From contig CASDPA010000005.1 of NCBI GenBank assembly GCA_949282255.1, positions 50,283-114,282 on the forward strand: a stretch of 64,000 nt of DNA, in the 5' to 3' direction. The translations under genes and the position numbers were made by a program. Source of the stretch: an uncultured Spirochaetales bacterium (GTDB taxonomy: Bacteria > Spirochaetota > Spirochaetia > Sphaerochaetales > Sphaerochaetaceae). The notes beneath the pieces are model-generated. The model was not told the DNA's origin. It was given only the letters and a program-made list of their open reading frames with translations, and made no database searches. Shown here piece after piece: positions 17,602 through 25,998 of the stretch; the stretch's first letter is position 1; each line of letters begins with the position of its first letter.

Positions 17602-18698
17602 AAAACCACTACGATTTTCTGATAGTCGGCGCAGGACTCTTCGGAGCCGTATGCGCTCACGAACTTGCAAAAGAGGGAAAAAGTGTCCTTGTCCTGGAAA
17701 AAAGGAGCCATATCGGAGGCAATATATATACAGAAAAGGCCGATGGGATAGACATACATAGATACGGAGCGCATATCTTCCATACATCGAATAAAGCGAT
17801 ATGGGATTATGTCAATGACATTACCCCGCTGCTGCCCTTCATCAACAGCCCGGTAGCCAATTATAAAGGAGAAATCTACTCCATGCCTTTCAATATGCAC
17901 ACGTTCTCAAAAATGTGGGGCATAAGCATGCCGGATGAAGCTGAAAGAATAATAGAGGAACAAAGAAAGGAAATAAAGGGAGAGGCGGAGAATCTCGAAC
18001 AGCAGGCCATCAGCCTTGTTGGAAGGGACATATACGAGCGTCTGGTAAAGGGATACACCGAAAAGCAGTGGGGACGCAGCTGCCAAGAACTTCCAGCAGA
18101 TATCATCAAGCGCCTTCCTGTACGCCTGACATATGACAACAACTACTTCAACGACCGCTATCAGGGAATACCAGAAGAAGGATATACCGCACTGGCACAA
18201 AAGCTTTTAAAGGATGCGGATGTGATCTTGAACGAGGATTTCAACAAGGACAGAAAACGTTGGAGAGCAATGGCTGACAAGACGATATATACCGGATGTC
18301 TGGATGAGTTCTACGATCGCTGTTATGGTCCTTTGAGCTACAGATCGGAGAAATTTGAAACCGAAAAGCTTGAAAAGGAAAATTACCAGGGAGTTGCTGT
18401 AATGAATTTCACAGATCGTGAAATCCCCTACACAAGGATCATAGAGCATAAGCATTTTACAAAAGCAAAATCCCCCGTCACCTGGATCAGCCGGGAATAC
18501 CCTGTGGATTATACAGAAACAGGAGAACCATACTACCCAATAAACGATGAGAAAAACAATGCACTCTATGAAAGGTATCGAAGCCTTGCAGAGAAAGATG
18601 AATGGCTATTTCTTGGTGGACGTCTTGCGATGTACAAATATCTCGACATGGACAAGACGATAGAAAAAGCTCTGGATCTTGTTCAGATGTGCAGATGA
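17598..18698 (+). CDS. glf: UDP-galactopyranose mutase
   Basis: 366-residue FAD enzyme that interconverts UDP-galactopyranose and UDP-galactofuranose, giving galactofuranose units for surface glycans. The N-terminal Rossmann motif GAGLFGAVCAHELA, the substrate-site pattern YGAHIFHTSN and the C-terminal FLGGRLAMYKYLDMD are characteristic, and length is normal. ATGA overlap with the helicase gene shows that they share a transcript, a pairing that is probably not functional. The 3' end overlaps the convergent TrpR-like gene by 16 bp. Confidence 0.95.
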   Translation: MKNHYDFLIVGAGLFGAVCAHELAKEGKSVLVLEKRSHIGGNIYTEKADGIDIHRYGAHIFHTSNKAIWDYVNDITPLLPFINSPVANYKGEIYSMPFNMHTFSKMWGISMPDEAERIIEEQRKEIKGEAENLEQQAISLVGRDIYERLVKGYTEKQWGRSCQELPADIIKRLPVRLTYDNNYFNDRYQGIPEEGYTALAQKLLKDADVILNEDFNKDRKRWRAMADKTIYTGCLDEFYDRCYGPLSYRSEKFETEKLEKENYQGVAVMNFTDREIPYTRIIEHKHFTKAKSPVTWISREYPVDYTETGEPYYPINDEKNNALYERYRSLAEKDEWLFLGGRLAMYKYLDMDKTIEKALDLVQMCR

Positions 18699-18985
18699 TC
18701 GTCGTATCTGGAGGAAAGGAGGTTCCGCATGAAACCTTCTTTCTTCTTGAGCATCTTGCTGCCACGGGTGATCTTGCATAAGCTGATACTGCGTTTTTTG
18801 GCAATGTCCCTCTGGCTCTTTCCCCGATAAAGATCGTCCATCAACAACCACCGAAGAAGAAAATCATCAACCTCAGCGCTGGTGAACATGTCATCAAACA
18901 GCCTCTTCATATCCTCTTCGTCATCTATCTGCGTAAAAACCTTTATCATATCGGCAAAGGCATTACGCCCCTCTGCCGTATTCAT
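18683..18985 (-). CDS. YerC/YecD family TrpR-related regulator
   Basis: Small helix-turn-helix protein, about 100 residues, of the TrpR-related YerC/YecD family. The recognition region KSQRDIAKKRSISLCKITRGSKMLK follows the TrpR pattern, and the N-terminal helices (LFDDMFTSAEVDDFLLRWLL) are typical. I favour the ATG at 18985, since AAAGGA lies about 10 nt upstream; starts at 19006 and 19030 are possible. It follows the cardiolipin synthase gene in the same direction. The ligand, if any, is unknown; the family is broader than tryptophan repression. Confidence 0.82.
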   Translation of the reverse strand: MNTAEGRNAFADMIKVFTQIDDEEDMKRLFDDMFTSAEVDDFLLRWLLMDDLYRGKSQRDIAKKRSISLCKITRGSKMLKKKEGFMRNLLSSRYDDHLHI

Positions 18986-19030
18986 CAGATTACGTTCCTT
19001 TCTCATATCTGGCATTCTAACACAAAACAT

Positions 19031-20557
19031 CTATAGTGCGGGAGAGAAAAGCTTATAAAAATATCGGAAGCACTTTCTGATGGGATTTATCCGTGAGGCA
19101 CCACCTACTATTTGCAATCTGGAAAGATCCTCTATTTTCAGATAATCCTGTTTGACATCCTCAATAAGGCTGGACCCGTAAAACACCACAGAAAGCTCAA
19201 AATGCAGAAAAAACGACCTGTAGTCAAGATTGGTTGTCCCAACGATCGCTATTCTGTCATCGCTGACAAACATCTTTGAATGGACAAAACCTGGGAGAAA
19301 CTCATAGATCTTGACACCTGCACGCATAAGCTCATCATAATTGCTGCGCGTGACCTCGTGCACCTGCTTCTTATCAGGATGATATGGGGTGATTATCCTG
19401 ATGTCTATGCCGCTTTGGGCTGCAAGCTTCAATGCGGCTTTCATGGCATCGTCTGGAATCAAATAAGGGGTTGTGATCCAAACATAACGTTTGGCATTGC
19501 TTATAAGCTGAAGATAAGCATTCTCACCAAGCGGCTCATCCAAAAGCGGGTTAGATCCAAACGGCTGGATCAAGCCGTCTCCGACAGGCAGCGGCCTAGG
19601 CTGCATCTTTTCAAGCTCATCCTTCTTCTGCGTGAGCGCATCCCAGATATAAACGAACATCCTTGTGAAATTGAAAACTGCGGTTCCTTCAAGCCTGATC
19701 GCATTATCCTTCCAGTAACCGAAGCGGATCTCATCGTTCATATACTCATCAGAAAGATTCAAGCCCCCTGTATAACAGACATCTCCATCGATGCATAGGA
19801 TTTTCCTATGGTCGCGGAAGTTGAGCCTTGGATTGACATGCAGGCGCATGGGATTGAAGCAGATTGCATGTATCCCCCAGGATTCAAGAAGCCTGTAATA
19901 ATTGATAGGAAGCACGTTCACACTTCCCATATCATCATAAATCACCCTCACCTCAACGCCATTCGAGGCCTTTTCCTTCAGTATCTCCAAAATGGTGTTC
20001 CAGCAGGAGCCCAGACCTATGACAAAGTATTCGATAAATATGAATTTCTCCGCTTTATTCAAATCGGGAATCAACGCCTTGAAGAACTCTTCTCCTGAAG
20101 AGAAATACTTTGCACCGGTGCCGCCGCATGCAGGCATATGCGACATGTTGTATATATAGGAGCAGAGACGGGCATCCCCACCGTCTTTTAAATTTTGCAA
20201 GGCTTTTGCCATCTCCTGCTCGTCCAAGCTTATCGTCTCAGTATCTATCTTATAGGACCTGACCTTCTTTTGCGCCAGACGTCCGATCTTCTTATTTCCA
20301 AAAAGAAGGTAGAGAACTCCGCCTACTGTTGGAAACAGGCTTGATAAAGCGATCCAGACCATCTTGTAGGATGGATTCTCATTGCGCGACATGACGAGCA
20401 GGACCACGAAGGCGGAAAGGAAATAGAAATAGAAATAATACCCCTTGGAATATGCCGCCCATACGACAAGATAAACCATCAGGGAAAATTCAAATATGAA
20501 AAGAATGGATGACCAGAACAGCCTCGATGTCACCAACTTGAAGAGCTTTCTCATCAC
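19031..20557 (-). CDS. cls: Cardiolipin synthase (phospholipase D family)
   Basis: 508-residue membrane enzyme that joins two phosphatidylglycerol molecules to make cardiolipin. Two to three N-terminal hydrophobic helices precede two HKD motifs: HRKILCIDGDVCYTGGLN and HSKMFVSDDRIAIVGTTN. The length and order match ClsA-type synthases. The start overlaps the QueH gene by 4 bp (ATGA), so it is co-translated with it. Confidence 0.93.
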   Translation of the reverse strand: MMRKLFKLVTSRLFWSSILFIFEFSLMVYLVVWAAYSKGYYFYFYFLSAFVVLLVMSRNENPSYKMVWIALSSLFPTVGGVLYLLFGNKKIGRLAQKKVRSYKIDTETISLDEQEMAKALQNLKDGGDARLCSYIYNMSHMPACGGTGAKYFSSGEEFFKALIPDLNKAEKFIFIEYFVIGLGSCWNTILEILKEKASNGVEVRVIYDDMGSVNVLPINYYRLLESWGIHAICFNPMRLHVNPRLNFRDHRKILCIDGDVCYTGGLNLSDEYMNDEIRFGYWKDNAIRLEGTAVFNFTRMFVYIWDALTQKKDELEKMQPRPLPVGDGLIQPFGSNPLLDEPLGENAYLQLISNAKRYVWITTPYLIPDDAMKAALKLAAQSGIDIRIITPYHPDKKQVHEVTRSNYDELMRAGVKIYEFLPGFVHSKMFVSDDRIAIVGTTNLDYRSFFLHFELSVVFYGSSLIEDVKQDYLKIEDLSRLQIVGGASRINPIRKCFRYFYKLFSPAL

Positions 20558-21093
20558 TCCTTTTCCACCCTATATGAAAATTCGCAGCCACACCATTGCT
20601 GACGGTAAAGGCCTAGCATCTTCGAAAGCTCAACAGATCGGTTAAAGCCGTTTTTCTTTTTGAAATCGATAGCTTCAAATCCTTCAAGCTCCTCAGCCTG
20701 GCGGAAAATGACCGCACTATTTTTAAACCTTGAGATTGTGAGGGTCGTGGTGAAACGGTCAATACCGAGCTCTCTGGCCTTTTCACACGCCCTTTCAAGA
20801 CTGAAACGGAAGCAAAGGCTGCACCTTGCACCATGCTCCGGATCACCTTCATGTCCTCTGATCCTTTCCAGCCATAAATCATGCCTATATTCATCCATAT
20901 ATATTTCAAGACTGTCATATCCTGCGACCTTCACGGCCTCTTTATATCTTTTGACAAATTCCTCATATGGATGTATGTTGCTGTTTGAAAAATAAAGAAC
21001 CGGCTTCCAGCCAAGTTCTAAAAGACGCTCTATGGATGCAGTGGCACAAGGACCACAACAAACATGAAGTAAAATCCTATTATCATCGGCCAT
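20554..21093 (-). CDS. queH: Epoxyqueuosine reductase QueH
   Basis: 179-residue iron-sulfur protein that reduces epoxyqueuosine to queuosine in tRNA, the non-homologous replacement for QueG. Family cysteines are visible: HVCCGPC near the N-terminus, CSLCF in the middle and WCGCEFS at the C-terminus. It is first in an operon with cls and the TrpR-like gene. TATAAC (plus-strand positions 21102-21107) ends 8 nt before the ATG and there is no Shine-Dalgarno, so the mRNA is probably leaderless. Confidence 0.92.
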   Translation of the reverse strand: MADDNRILLHVCCGPCATASIERLLELGWKPVLYFSNSNIHPYEEFVKRYKEAVKVAGYDSLEIYMDEYRHDLWLERIRGHEGDPEHGARCSLCFRFSLERACEKARELGIDRFTTTLTISRFKNSAVIFRQAEELEGFEAIDFKKKNGFNRSVELSKMLGLYRQQWCGCEFSYRVEKE

Positions 21094-21143
21094 GCTTCCA
21101 TGTTATATAATAAATTAAAAAAAAACCATACGGGGAAAAAAAC

Positions 21144-22223
21144 ATGTTCGGCAAATACAAGCAAGGAATTTCGGTCATCATCCTCATAACAGTATTCATA
21201 CTGGTGGTGGCAATCCCATTGACAAACATAATCAAGCTGATTCTGATGGCTGCAGCATTGGTGGTAATCGCACTCAACAGCAGGGGAAATGCATATTATG
21301 CAAAAGCAAACAAAATAATAAATTCCAGAAACATGGCAAGAATGAATGAGGCGGTCGTGCTTTATATGAAAGCAGTAAAAGCTGGAATAAGTACGAATTA
21401 CCAGCTTATGGCCGGTACAATCATATTGCAGTATGGGGATATAGAAGAAGGTAAAAAGATACTTTCAAGGCTTACAAATGACGGGAACAAGGATATAAGA
21501 TGTGTCTCAAAGCTGAGCCTGTCCATGTACTACTGGATCAAAAAGGACTTGAATAAGGCAATCGATCTCTGCGTAGAAACCAAGGATGAGGGATACAGGA
21601 ACCATAACCTTTATGTGAATCTTGCAACATACTATCTTTGTTCCGATAACCAAAAGCAATTTCAGAAGATTGTTAAAGAGGCATCTTCAAACAACATGCT
21701 TTCAGTTCCACTGATAGATCTTCAGGCAGCCTATTACATGCTTCAGGGAAACTGGAATACGGCAGGAGGGTTGTTGACAAAGCTTTTCAAGCAGGTCACA
21801 CCATCCTTCCCCGACCCTTATGTCCATATGGCCCAGATCAAACTTCATTATGGGAACGTTAAGGATGCAATTGAGTATCTTAAAAGCGGCTTGGACAGCA
21901 TCTTCTCCAACACCGTGCTTTTTCAGAAAAAGGAACTGGAGGACATGCTGAGAGGGCTTGAAAACGAGGACACAAGACTTGCATGGGCAGAGGGGATCAA
22001 CAGCAGCACCAGAATCTTGATAAATGGAAAACTTCCTGAAATTGAACCTATATCAAAAAAATGCAGCACCCTTCTCCTTCCCGGATACCCCGCAGAACCG
22101 GACTTCAAGCTGCAAAAGGATACGCCCAGTATAATGGCAAGAAATGTGAATGAAGATGATGAAAGGGATGTGGATACGGATTTAAACGAACAGGATGAGA
22201 TCTGGTTAAAGAAACATTCGTGA
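21144..22223 (+). CDS. Membrane-anchored TPR-repeat protein
   Basis: 359-residue protein with two closely spaced N-terminal hydrophobic helices (about residues 9-48), then helical pairs typical of tetratricopeptide repeats (for example KKDLNKAIDLCVETKDEG and GNVKDAIEYLKSGLDSIF), and an acidic C-terminal tail. TPR domains bind partner proteins, so this is probably a scaffold at the inner membrane with the repeat domain in the cytoplasm. No specific family or partner is recognised. It stands alone between divergent queH and a GntR gene. Confidence 0.75.
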   Translation: MFGKYKQGISVIILITVFILVVAIPLTNIIKLILMAAALVVIALNSRGNAYYAKANKIINSRNMARMNEAVVLYMKAVKAGISTNYQLMAGTIILQYGDIEEGKKILSRLTNDGNKDIRCVSKLSLSMYYWIKKDLNKAIDLCVETKDEGYRNHNLYVNLATYYLCSDNQKQFQKIVKEASSNNMLSVPLIDLQAAYYMLQGNWNTAGGLLTKLFKQVTPSFPDPYVHMAQIKLHYGNVKDAIEYLKSGLDSIFSNTVLFQKKELEDMLRGLENEDTRLAWAEGINSSTRILINGKLPEIEPISKKCSTLLLPGYPAEPDFKLQKDTPSIMARNVNEDDERDVDTDLNEQDEIWLKKHS

Positions 22224-22284
22224 AAGAAGAGACGGCTCCTCCATTTTAAATTCATTGTTGACAAACCGATGCTTATGCCGGGAT

Positions 22285-22321
22285 ACTGATAATATCAATA
22301 CGATATTACTGATAATATCAG
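22285..22321. promoter_or_regulatory. Direct repeats of a GATAATATC palindrome before a GntR gene
   Basis: ACTGATAATATCA occurs at 22285-22297 and again at 22308-22320, a spacing of 23 bp or about two helical turns. Each contains the short palindrome GATA-A-TATC. The position just upstream of a GntR-type regulator gene suggests an autoregulatory operator. Confidence 0.45.
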
Positions 22322-22343
22322 ATACGATTACCAAGGTGTTGTT

Positions 22344-22919
22344 ATGGCTGATATCTCAGAGAAATTGAAAATGGATATTCTTGAAGGAAGATTTGGGGAT
22401 GAAATAATTTCCGAATCGGAAATCGCTGCACAATACTCCGTTTCCCGCTCATCTTCCAAGGATGCCTTGGTCAAGCTTACCCATATAGGCATGCTCTCAT
22501 CCGTCCCGCGATGCGGTTACAAGCCAGTCTCAAGAACCTACCGGGAATACCTTGACATGCTTAGGATACGCTTGAATATCGAATCCATGTGCGTAAGGGA
22601 GATCATCCGCAACAATTCCTTTGACTTCACTGAATTGGAAAAGATTTGGCAATCTGGCGCCCAAGCAAGAAGCCTCAGAGAGACATACTTATATAACCGT
22701 GCATTCCATAAAGAGTTATCCAAACAAAGCGGAATCACTTATGCCGATACTGTCCTTGATGATATAGACAATAAATGTGGCAGATTCTTCTTCCGATATT
22801 ATTCAATTGATTATCCTACGGCGATAAAAAAGGTCGGGATAATCACAGATTGCTTATGGAAAGCATTAAAAAAGGAGACGAGAAAGAAGCCTGTGACATC
22901 CTTCAAAAAGATATTATGA
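22344..22919 (+). CDS. GntR family regulator (FCD type), C-terminus in another frame
   Basis: 191 residues are encoded before a stop. The N-terminal winged helix (SESEIAAQYSVSRSSSKDALVKL) and the start of an FCD ligand-binding domain (LDMLRIRLNIESMCVREII, then NRAFHKELSK) identify the family. The last 13 or so residues before the stop do not fit, whereas the -1 frame from the A AAA AAG at 22868-22874 continues as GDEKEACDILQKDIMTIREE, the normal end of an FCD domain, to a stop at 22993. Either one A was lost from a run, or the gene uses programmed -1 frameshifting. It faces a second GntR gene. Confidence 0.8.
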   Translation: MADISEKLKMDILEGRFGDEIISESEIAAQYSVSRSSSKDALVKLTHIGMLSSVPRCGYKPVSRTYREYLDMLRIRLNIESMCVREIIRNNSFDFTELEKIWQSGAQARSLRETYLYNRAFHKELSKQSGITYADTVLDDIDNKCGRFFFRYYSIDYPTAIKKVGIITDCLWKALKKETRKKPVTSFKKIL

Positions 22920-22993
22920 CCATTCGAGAAGAATTGGAAAGGCTTATCGAGCCGTCAAGGAAAAATAAGACCTATGCGGTTCCAAATAAATAA
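22868..22993 (+). other. A AAA AAG slippery site and -1-frame C-terminal tail of the GntR gene
   Basis: In the reading frame of the regulator, TTA-AAA-AAG forms the heptamer A_AAA_AAG, the same slippery sequence used in E. coli dnaX. A -1 slip gives GGA-GAC-GAG and then about 39 more codons, ending at the TAA at 22991-22993, that complete the FCD domain. I see no strong downstream stem-loop and only a weak purine stretch upstream (GGAAAG), so a simple one-base deletion is equally possible. Confidence 0.55.
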
Positions 22994-23007
22994 GAATCGG
23001 AACAAGA

Positions 23008-23673
23008 TCAATTTATCGCATTCGAAACGAAATCTGATTTGAAATCCTCGATATCAGCAATGATGATATGTTTGGCTTCTTCGAAATCCCTTTTTTTAAG
23101 CGCAGCTAAAAGGCTTGCATGCATTTTTGAGTCTTCTCTCTTCAAATCATGAATGAAGGACTGCTCGAAATAATAGTTTACCCCGCGGAAACAGCTCCTC
23201 ATCAAGGTTTTCAAAGTGTTCGTGAAAAAGATATTGTCGCTGTATGAGCATAAGAGCAAATGGAATTTCGTATTCATATCCCAATGGATGTAGGGATCTT
23301 TAGTCGATTCAATCGTCTTTTCTCCGACATAAATATCTTCCAGCTTTTTTATCTTCTCATCCGTCATGAGGGGTATGGATCTTTCAAGAGCCGCAACCTC
23401 AATTATAATCCTGAAATTGGTAGCATCTATCATTTCTTTGATCGATACAGGGCGCACCCTGTAGCCAAGTCTTGGAATACTTTCCAAAATGCCGTCGTTA
23501 CAAAGCTCCTGGAGGGCCTCTCGAACCGGAGACTTGGATACCTGGTACTTATCTATGATCATTTTTTCTGTAATTATCGACGAAAGATCATATACGTTCC
23601 TTACAATATCTGCAAAGACCGCACCATACACAAGATTCTTTTTTTGTGCCCCTTCATTGACGATTATGCCCAT
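23008..23673 (-). CDS. GntR family transcriptional regulator (FCD domain)
   Basis: 221-residue regulator. The winged helix (EKMIIDKYQVSKSPVREALQELCNDG, then ESIPRLGYRVRPV) and the FCD domain (ATNFRIIIEVAALERSI, then DMNTKFHLLLCSYS) are complete. FCD domains often bind small carboxylates through a metal. I chose the ATG at 23673 because AAGGAT precedes it; an ATG at 23688 is too close to the TATAAT at 23694-23699. It converges on the interrupted GntR gene and has no obvious target gene beside it. Confidence 0.88.
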   Translation of the reverse strand: MGIIVNEGAQKKNLVYGAVFADIVRNVYDLSSIITEKMIIDKYQVSKSPVREALQELCNDGILESIPRLGYRVRPVSIKEMIDATNFRIIIEVAALERSIPLMTDEKIKKLEDIYVGEKTIESTKDPYIHWDMNTKFHLLLCSYSDNIFFTNTLKTLMRSCFRGVNYYFEQSFIHDLKREDSKMHASLLAALKKRDFEEAKHIIIADIEDFKSDFVSNAIN

Positions 23674-23789
23674 TTTTATCCTTACCATTGGGGATTATAC
23701 CATAAAAAATGCGTCACAAACAAATAAAGATGATAAAACGCAAAAAATATAGCATACCCCAGAGATATAGCACACCCAAAGCACAAACA

Positions 23790-25775
23790 TCAGTACTTGG
23801 TACAGAAAATCATGGACACACACAAGCCCTCAGATAAGGAATCATAGCCTATCTTCATCCTCAGCGGGACCTCAACAAGCCCTATCAGGCTGAAGACGCA
23901 CTGTATTTCCGCACCTGTGGAATATTTGAAATTCAAAGCGTTCAAAAGGATATCGACATACCCTCCGATTTCCACATCCTTGAAAATAAGGAATTCACCA
24001 AGCGTTGGACTGAACGGCAGCTTATATCCTGAAGCAAAAGATATTACAGTAAGCAGCTTCTTATCGGTCTCAAGTCCTTCATACCCTACTCCAGGCTTGA
24101 TGAAATTGGTCTCAAACCCATCGGCATAATAAAGCGGCACTCCCTCTGTGTTGTCAATGGCTCCGCGCATTCTGAAGCCAATATCCACATAAAAGCTCAG
24201 TGGAAGCATGAATCTTGTGGATATCCCACCCTGAAGATAATGCCTAGGCGGATTGTCGAAAATCTTTGAAGTGAGCTGATAGCCAAAATCAGAGAAGATG
24301 GTTCCCCATGGCACCTGGAATTCAGCTGCCAATTGCACAGTCAAAAGATATCTCTCCTCATTATCGTTTGCAGAACTGTTGTAATACTCGAAGCTCTGAT
24401 TAAGCTGGATATCCATCAGATCCCTTATGGTGGCGAATTTAAAATCCATTCCCTGCCTGCCATAAAATGAAGGCATCCACTTATACGCATCCCACAAAAA
24501 TGCACCTTCCAAGGATATCCTGTAGCGCTGGATAGGATATATATTCATGGCAAGAGATATCACCGGGCTTGCTTTGGATTCCGCCAAAGTACGGGTCTCA
24601 AACGATCCTCCAGCCAGAAGTCTTATCTCCAGAGGCTTATATCTGAAATAATACTCCATTCCGATTTCCAGGCTGTCCCGCAGATAATATGGATAGCTGT
24701 AGGTCTGATAGCTCTTCAATCCTATATCTATGATGTTCGAAGGACTTGAGCTTTCGATGCGATCAAAATAATAAAGATTATTTTTTGTCTTATCTATCGT
24801 TGCAGAATAGACCTTCCTCTCTTCGTCAAACTCATGTGCACCCGCCTTATACAGCTTGGACAGCTCCTCCTGCTGATCCTTTGCCGCCTGATAGCCCAGT
24901 GCAGCCATTTCATCCGCTGATGCAAAATCCATAAAGGAATACTGTTCGACATTGCACCTTATCCATATGTATCCATCATAGGTCTTCATATCGGATGCCG
25001 CTCTTTGGCGCTTTCCGACATCAAATGCACCATTGACTATCGTGATCGGATTGATAAGGTTTATCGTATCAAGGTCGTAGAACGTAGTGCTGATTATGAC
25101 GGTATCGGTATAATCATATGCAGCGTTTATCGGGGCAAGGGACTTTACCCCGCCGTCTATCAACAGATGACCTTTGTATTGCACAGGAGGAAAATACACA
25201 GGGAGAGCAAAAGAAGCAATGAGTATATCAGCGAAATTGCCTTCCGTTATCCTTATCTCCCTTTTCGTGACAAGATCGTCACAGATGACCATCACAGGTA
25301 TCGGCAGATCCTCGAGTCTCAGATCCTCCCCAACAACAGATTTGACAAGGGTCTTAAATGACTCAGGAAGCAATAGGCCACCATTCAAAGGTATGGTCAA
25401 ATTGAAATAATTGGACAGCTCCCCCACTGTCATTATCTCGGAAATCTGCTCAGGCTGCAGTCCTGCGGCATAAAGCATTCCGATTATCGATCCCATGGAA
25501 TTCGAGACAATAAAATCAGGAACAATCCCATTTTCTTCCAAATATTGCAAAACTCCGAGGTGGGCAAGTGCTCTTGCCGAACCGCCGGTCAAAACCAACC
25601 CTATTGGATCGCGTTCGCCCCCTGTCCTTTCCAAAATACGTTCCCTGAACTCTTTTTCACCATAGGTGATTGGAATGTCCGAATCAAGAAAGTAATCGGA
25701 AAACTCTCCTTGTATCGCAGAGAACAGGCTGAAGGACACAAAAAGCGCACAGAAAAAAAAACAAATCCTTTTCAT
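23790..25775 (-). CDS. Patatin-like phospholipase with C-terminal outer-membrane barrel
   Basis: About 661 residues, of the PlpD-like class: a signal peptide (MKRICFFFCALFVSFSLFSA), a patatin catalytic domain, a linker and a BamA/TamA-like beta-barrel ending in an aromatic-type terminus. In the patatin domain the oxyanion loop GGSARALAHLG, the nucleophile serine in SNSMGS and the aspartate in DGG are intact. It is thus a lipid hydrolase placed on or through the outer membrane, which is evidence for a diderm envelope. The start at 25775 has no Shine-Dalgarno; an in-frame ATG at 25787 is also possible. Confidence 0.88.
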   Translation of the reverse strand: MKRICFFFCALFVSFSLFSAIQGEFSDYFLDSDIPITYGEKEFRERILERTGGERDPIGLVLTGGSARALAHLGVLQYLEENGIVPDFIVSNSMGSIIGMLYAAGLQPEQISEIMTVGELSNYFNLTIPLNGGLLLPESFKTLVKSVVGEDLRLEDLPIPVMVICDDLVTKREIRITEGNFADILIASFALPVYFPPVQYKGHLLIDGGVKSLAPINAAYDYTDTVIISTTFYDLDTINLINPITIVNGAFDVGKRQRAASDMKTYDGYIWIRCNVEQYSFMDFASADEMAALGYQAAKDQQEELSKLYKAGAHEFDEERKVYSATIDKTKNNLYYFDRIESSSPSNIIDIGLKSYQTYSYPYYLRDSLEIGMEYYFRYKPLEIRLLAGGSFETRTLAESKASPVISLAMNIYPIQRYRISLEGAFLWDAYKWMPSFYGRQGMDFKFATIRDLMDIQLNQSFEYYNSSANDNEERYLLTVQLAAEFQVPWGTIFSDFGYQLTSKIFDNPPRHYLQGGISTRFMLPLSFYVDIGFRMRGAIDNTEGVPLYYADGFETNFIKPGVGYEGLETDKKLLTVISFASGYKLPFSPTLGEFLIFKDVEIGGYVDILLNALNFKYSTGAEIQCVFSLIGLVEVPLRMKIGYDSLSEGLCVSMIFCTKY

Positions 25776-25866
25776 AATGTCTAGCATAAGCAAAAGCAGG
25801 ATAAAAAACAATAAAGGAAAGCATCTGCCGCAAACCGGCCGGTAAAAGAATTTACACCGATTCATG

Positions 25867-25896
25867 TTTACAAAAGCATGGGTCTTTTGCTAAAAT
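25867..25896 (+). promoter_or_regulatory. Promoter of tRNA-Leu and the downstream gene
   Basis: TTTACA (25867-25872) and TAAAAT (25891-25896) are 18 nt apart, with the tRNA beginning 15 nt after the -10 box. Confidence 0.5.
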
Positions 25897-25910
25897 GCTA
25901 TCAAACACAC

Positions 25911-25994
25911 GCCGGTGTGGTGAAATTGGTAGACACAGTAGACTCAAAATCTGCCGGGAGCAATCCTGTATCGGTTCGAGCCCGATCACCGGTA
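25911..25994 (+). tRNA. tRNA-Leu (anticodon CAA)
   Basis: 84-nt class II tRNA. The acceptor stem GCCGGTG pairs with CACCGGT (one G-U pair), with discriminator A. The anticodon stem GTAGA/TCTGC holds the loop CTCAAAA, giving anticodon CAA for UUG codons. A variable arm (CCGGGAGCAATCCTG region) and a T arm with GGTTCGAGCCC are present. CCA is not encoded. The mature 3' end lies only 4 nt before the next ATG. Confidence 0.95.
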
Positions 25995-25998
25995 AAAA

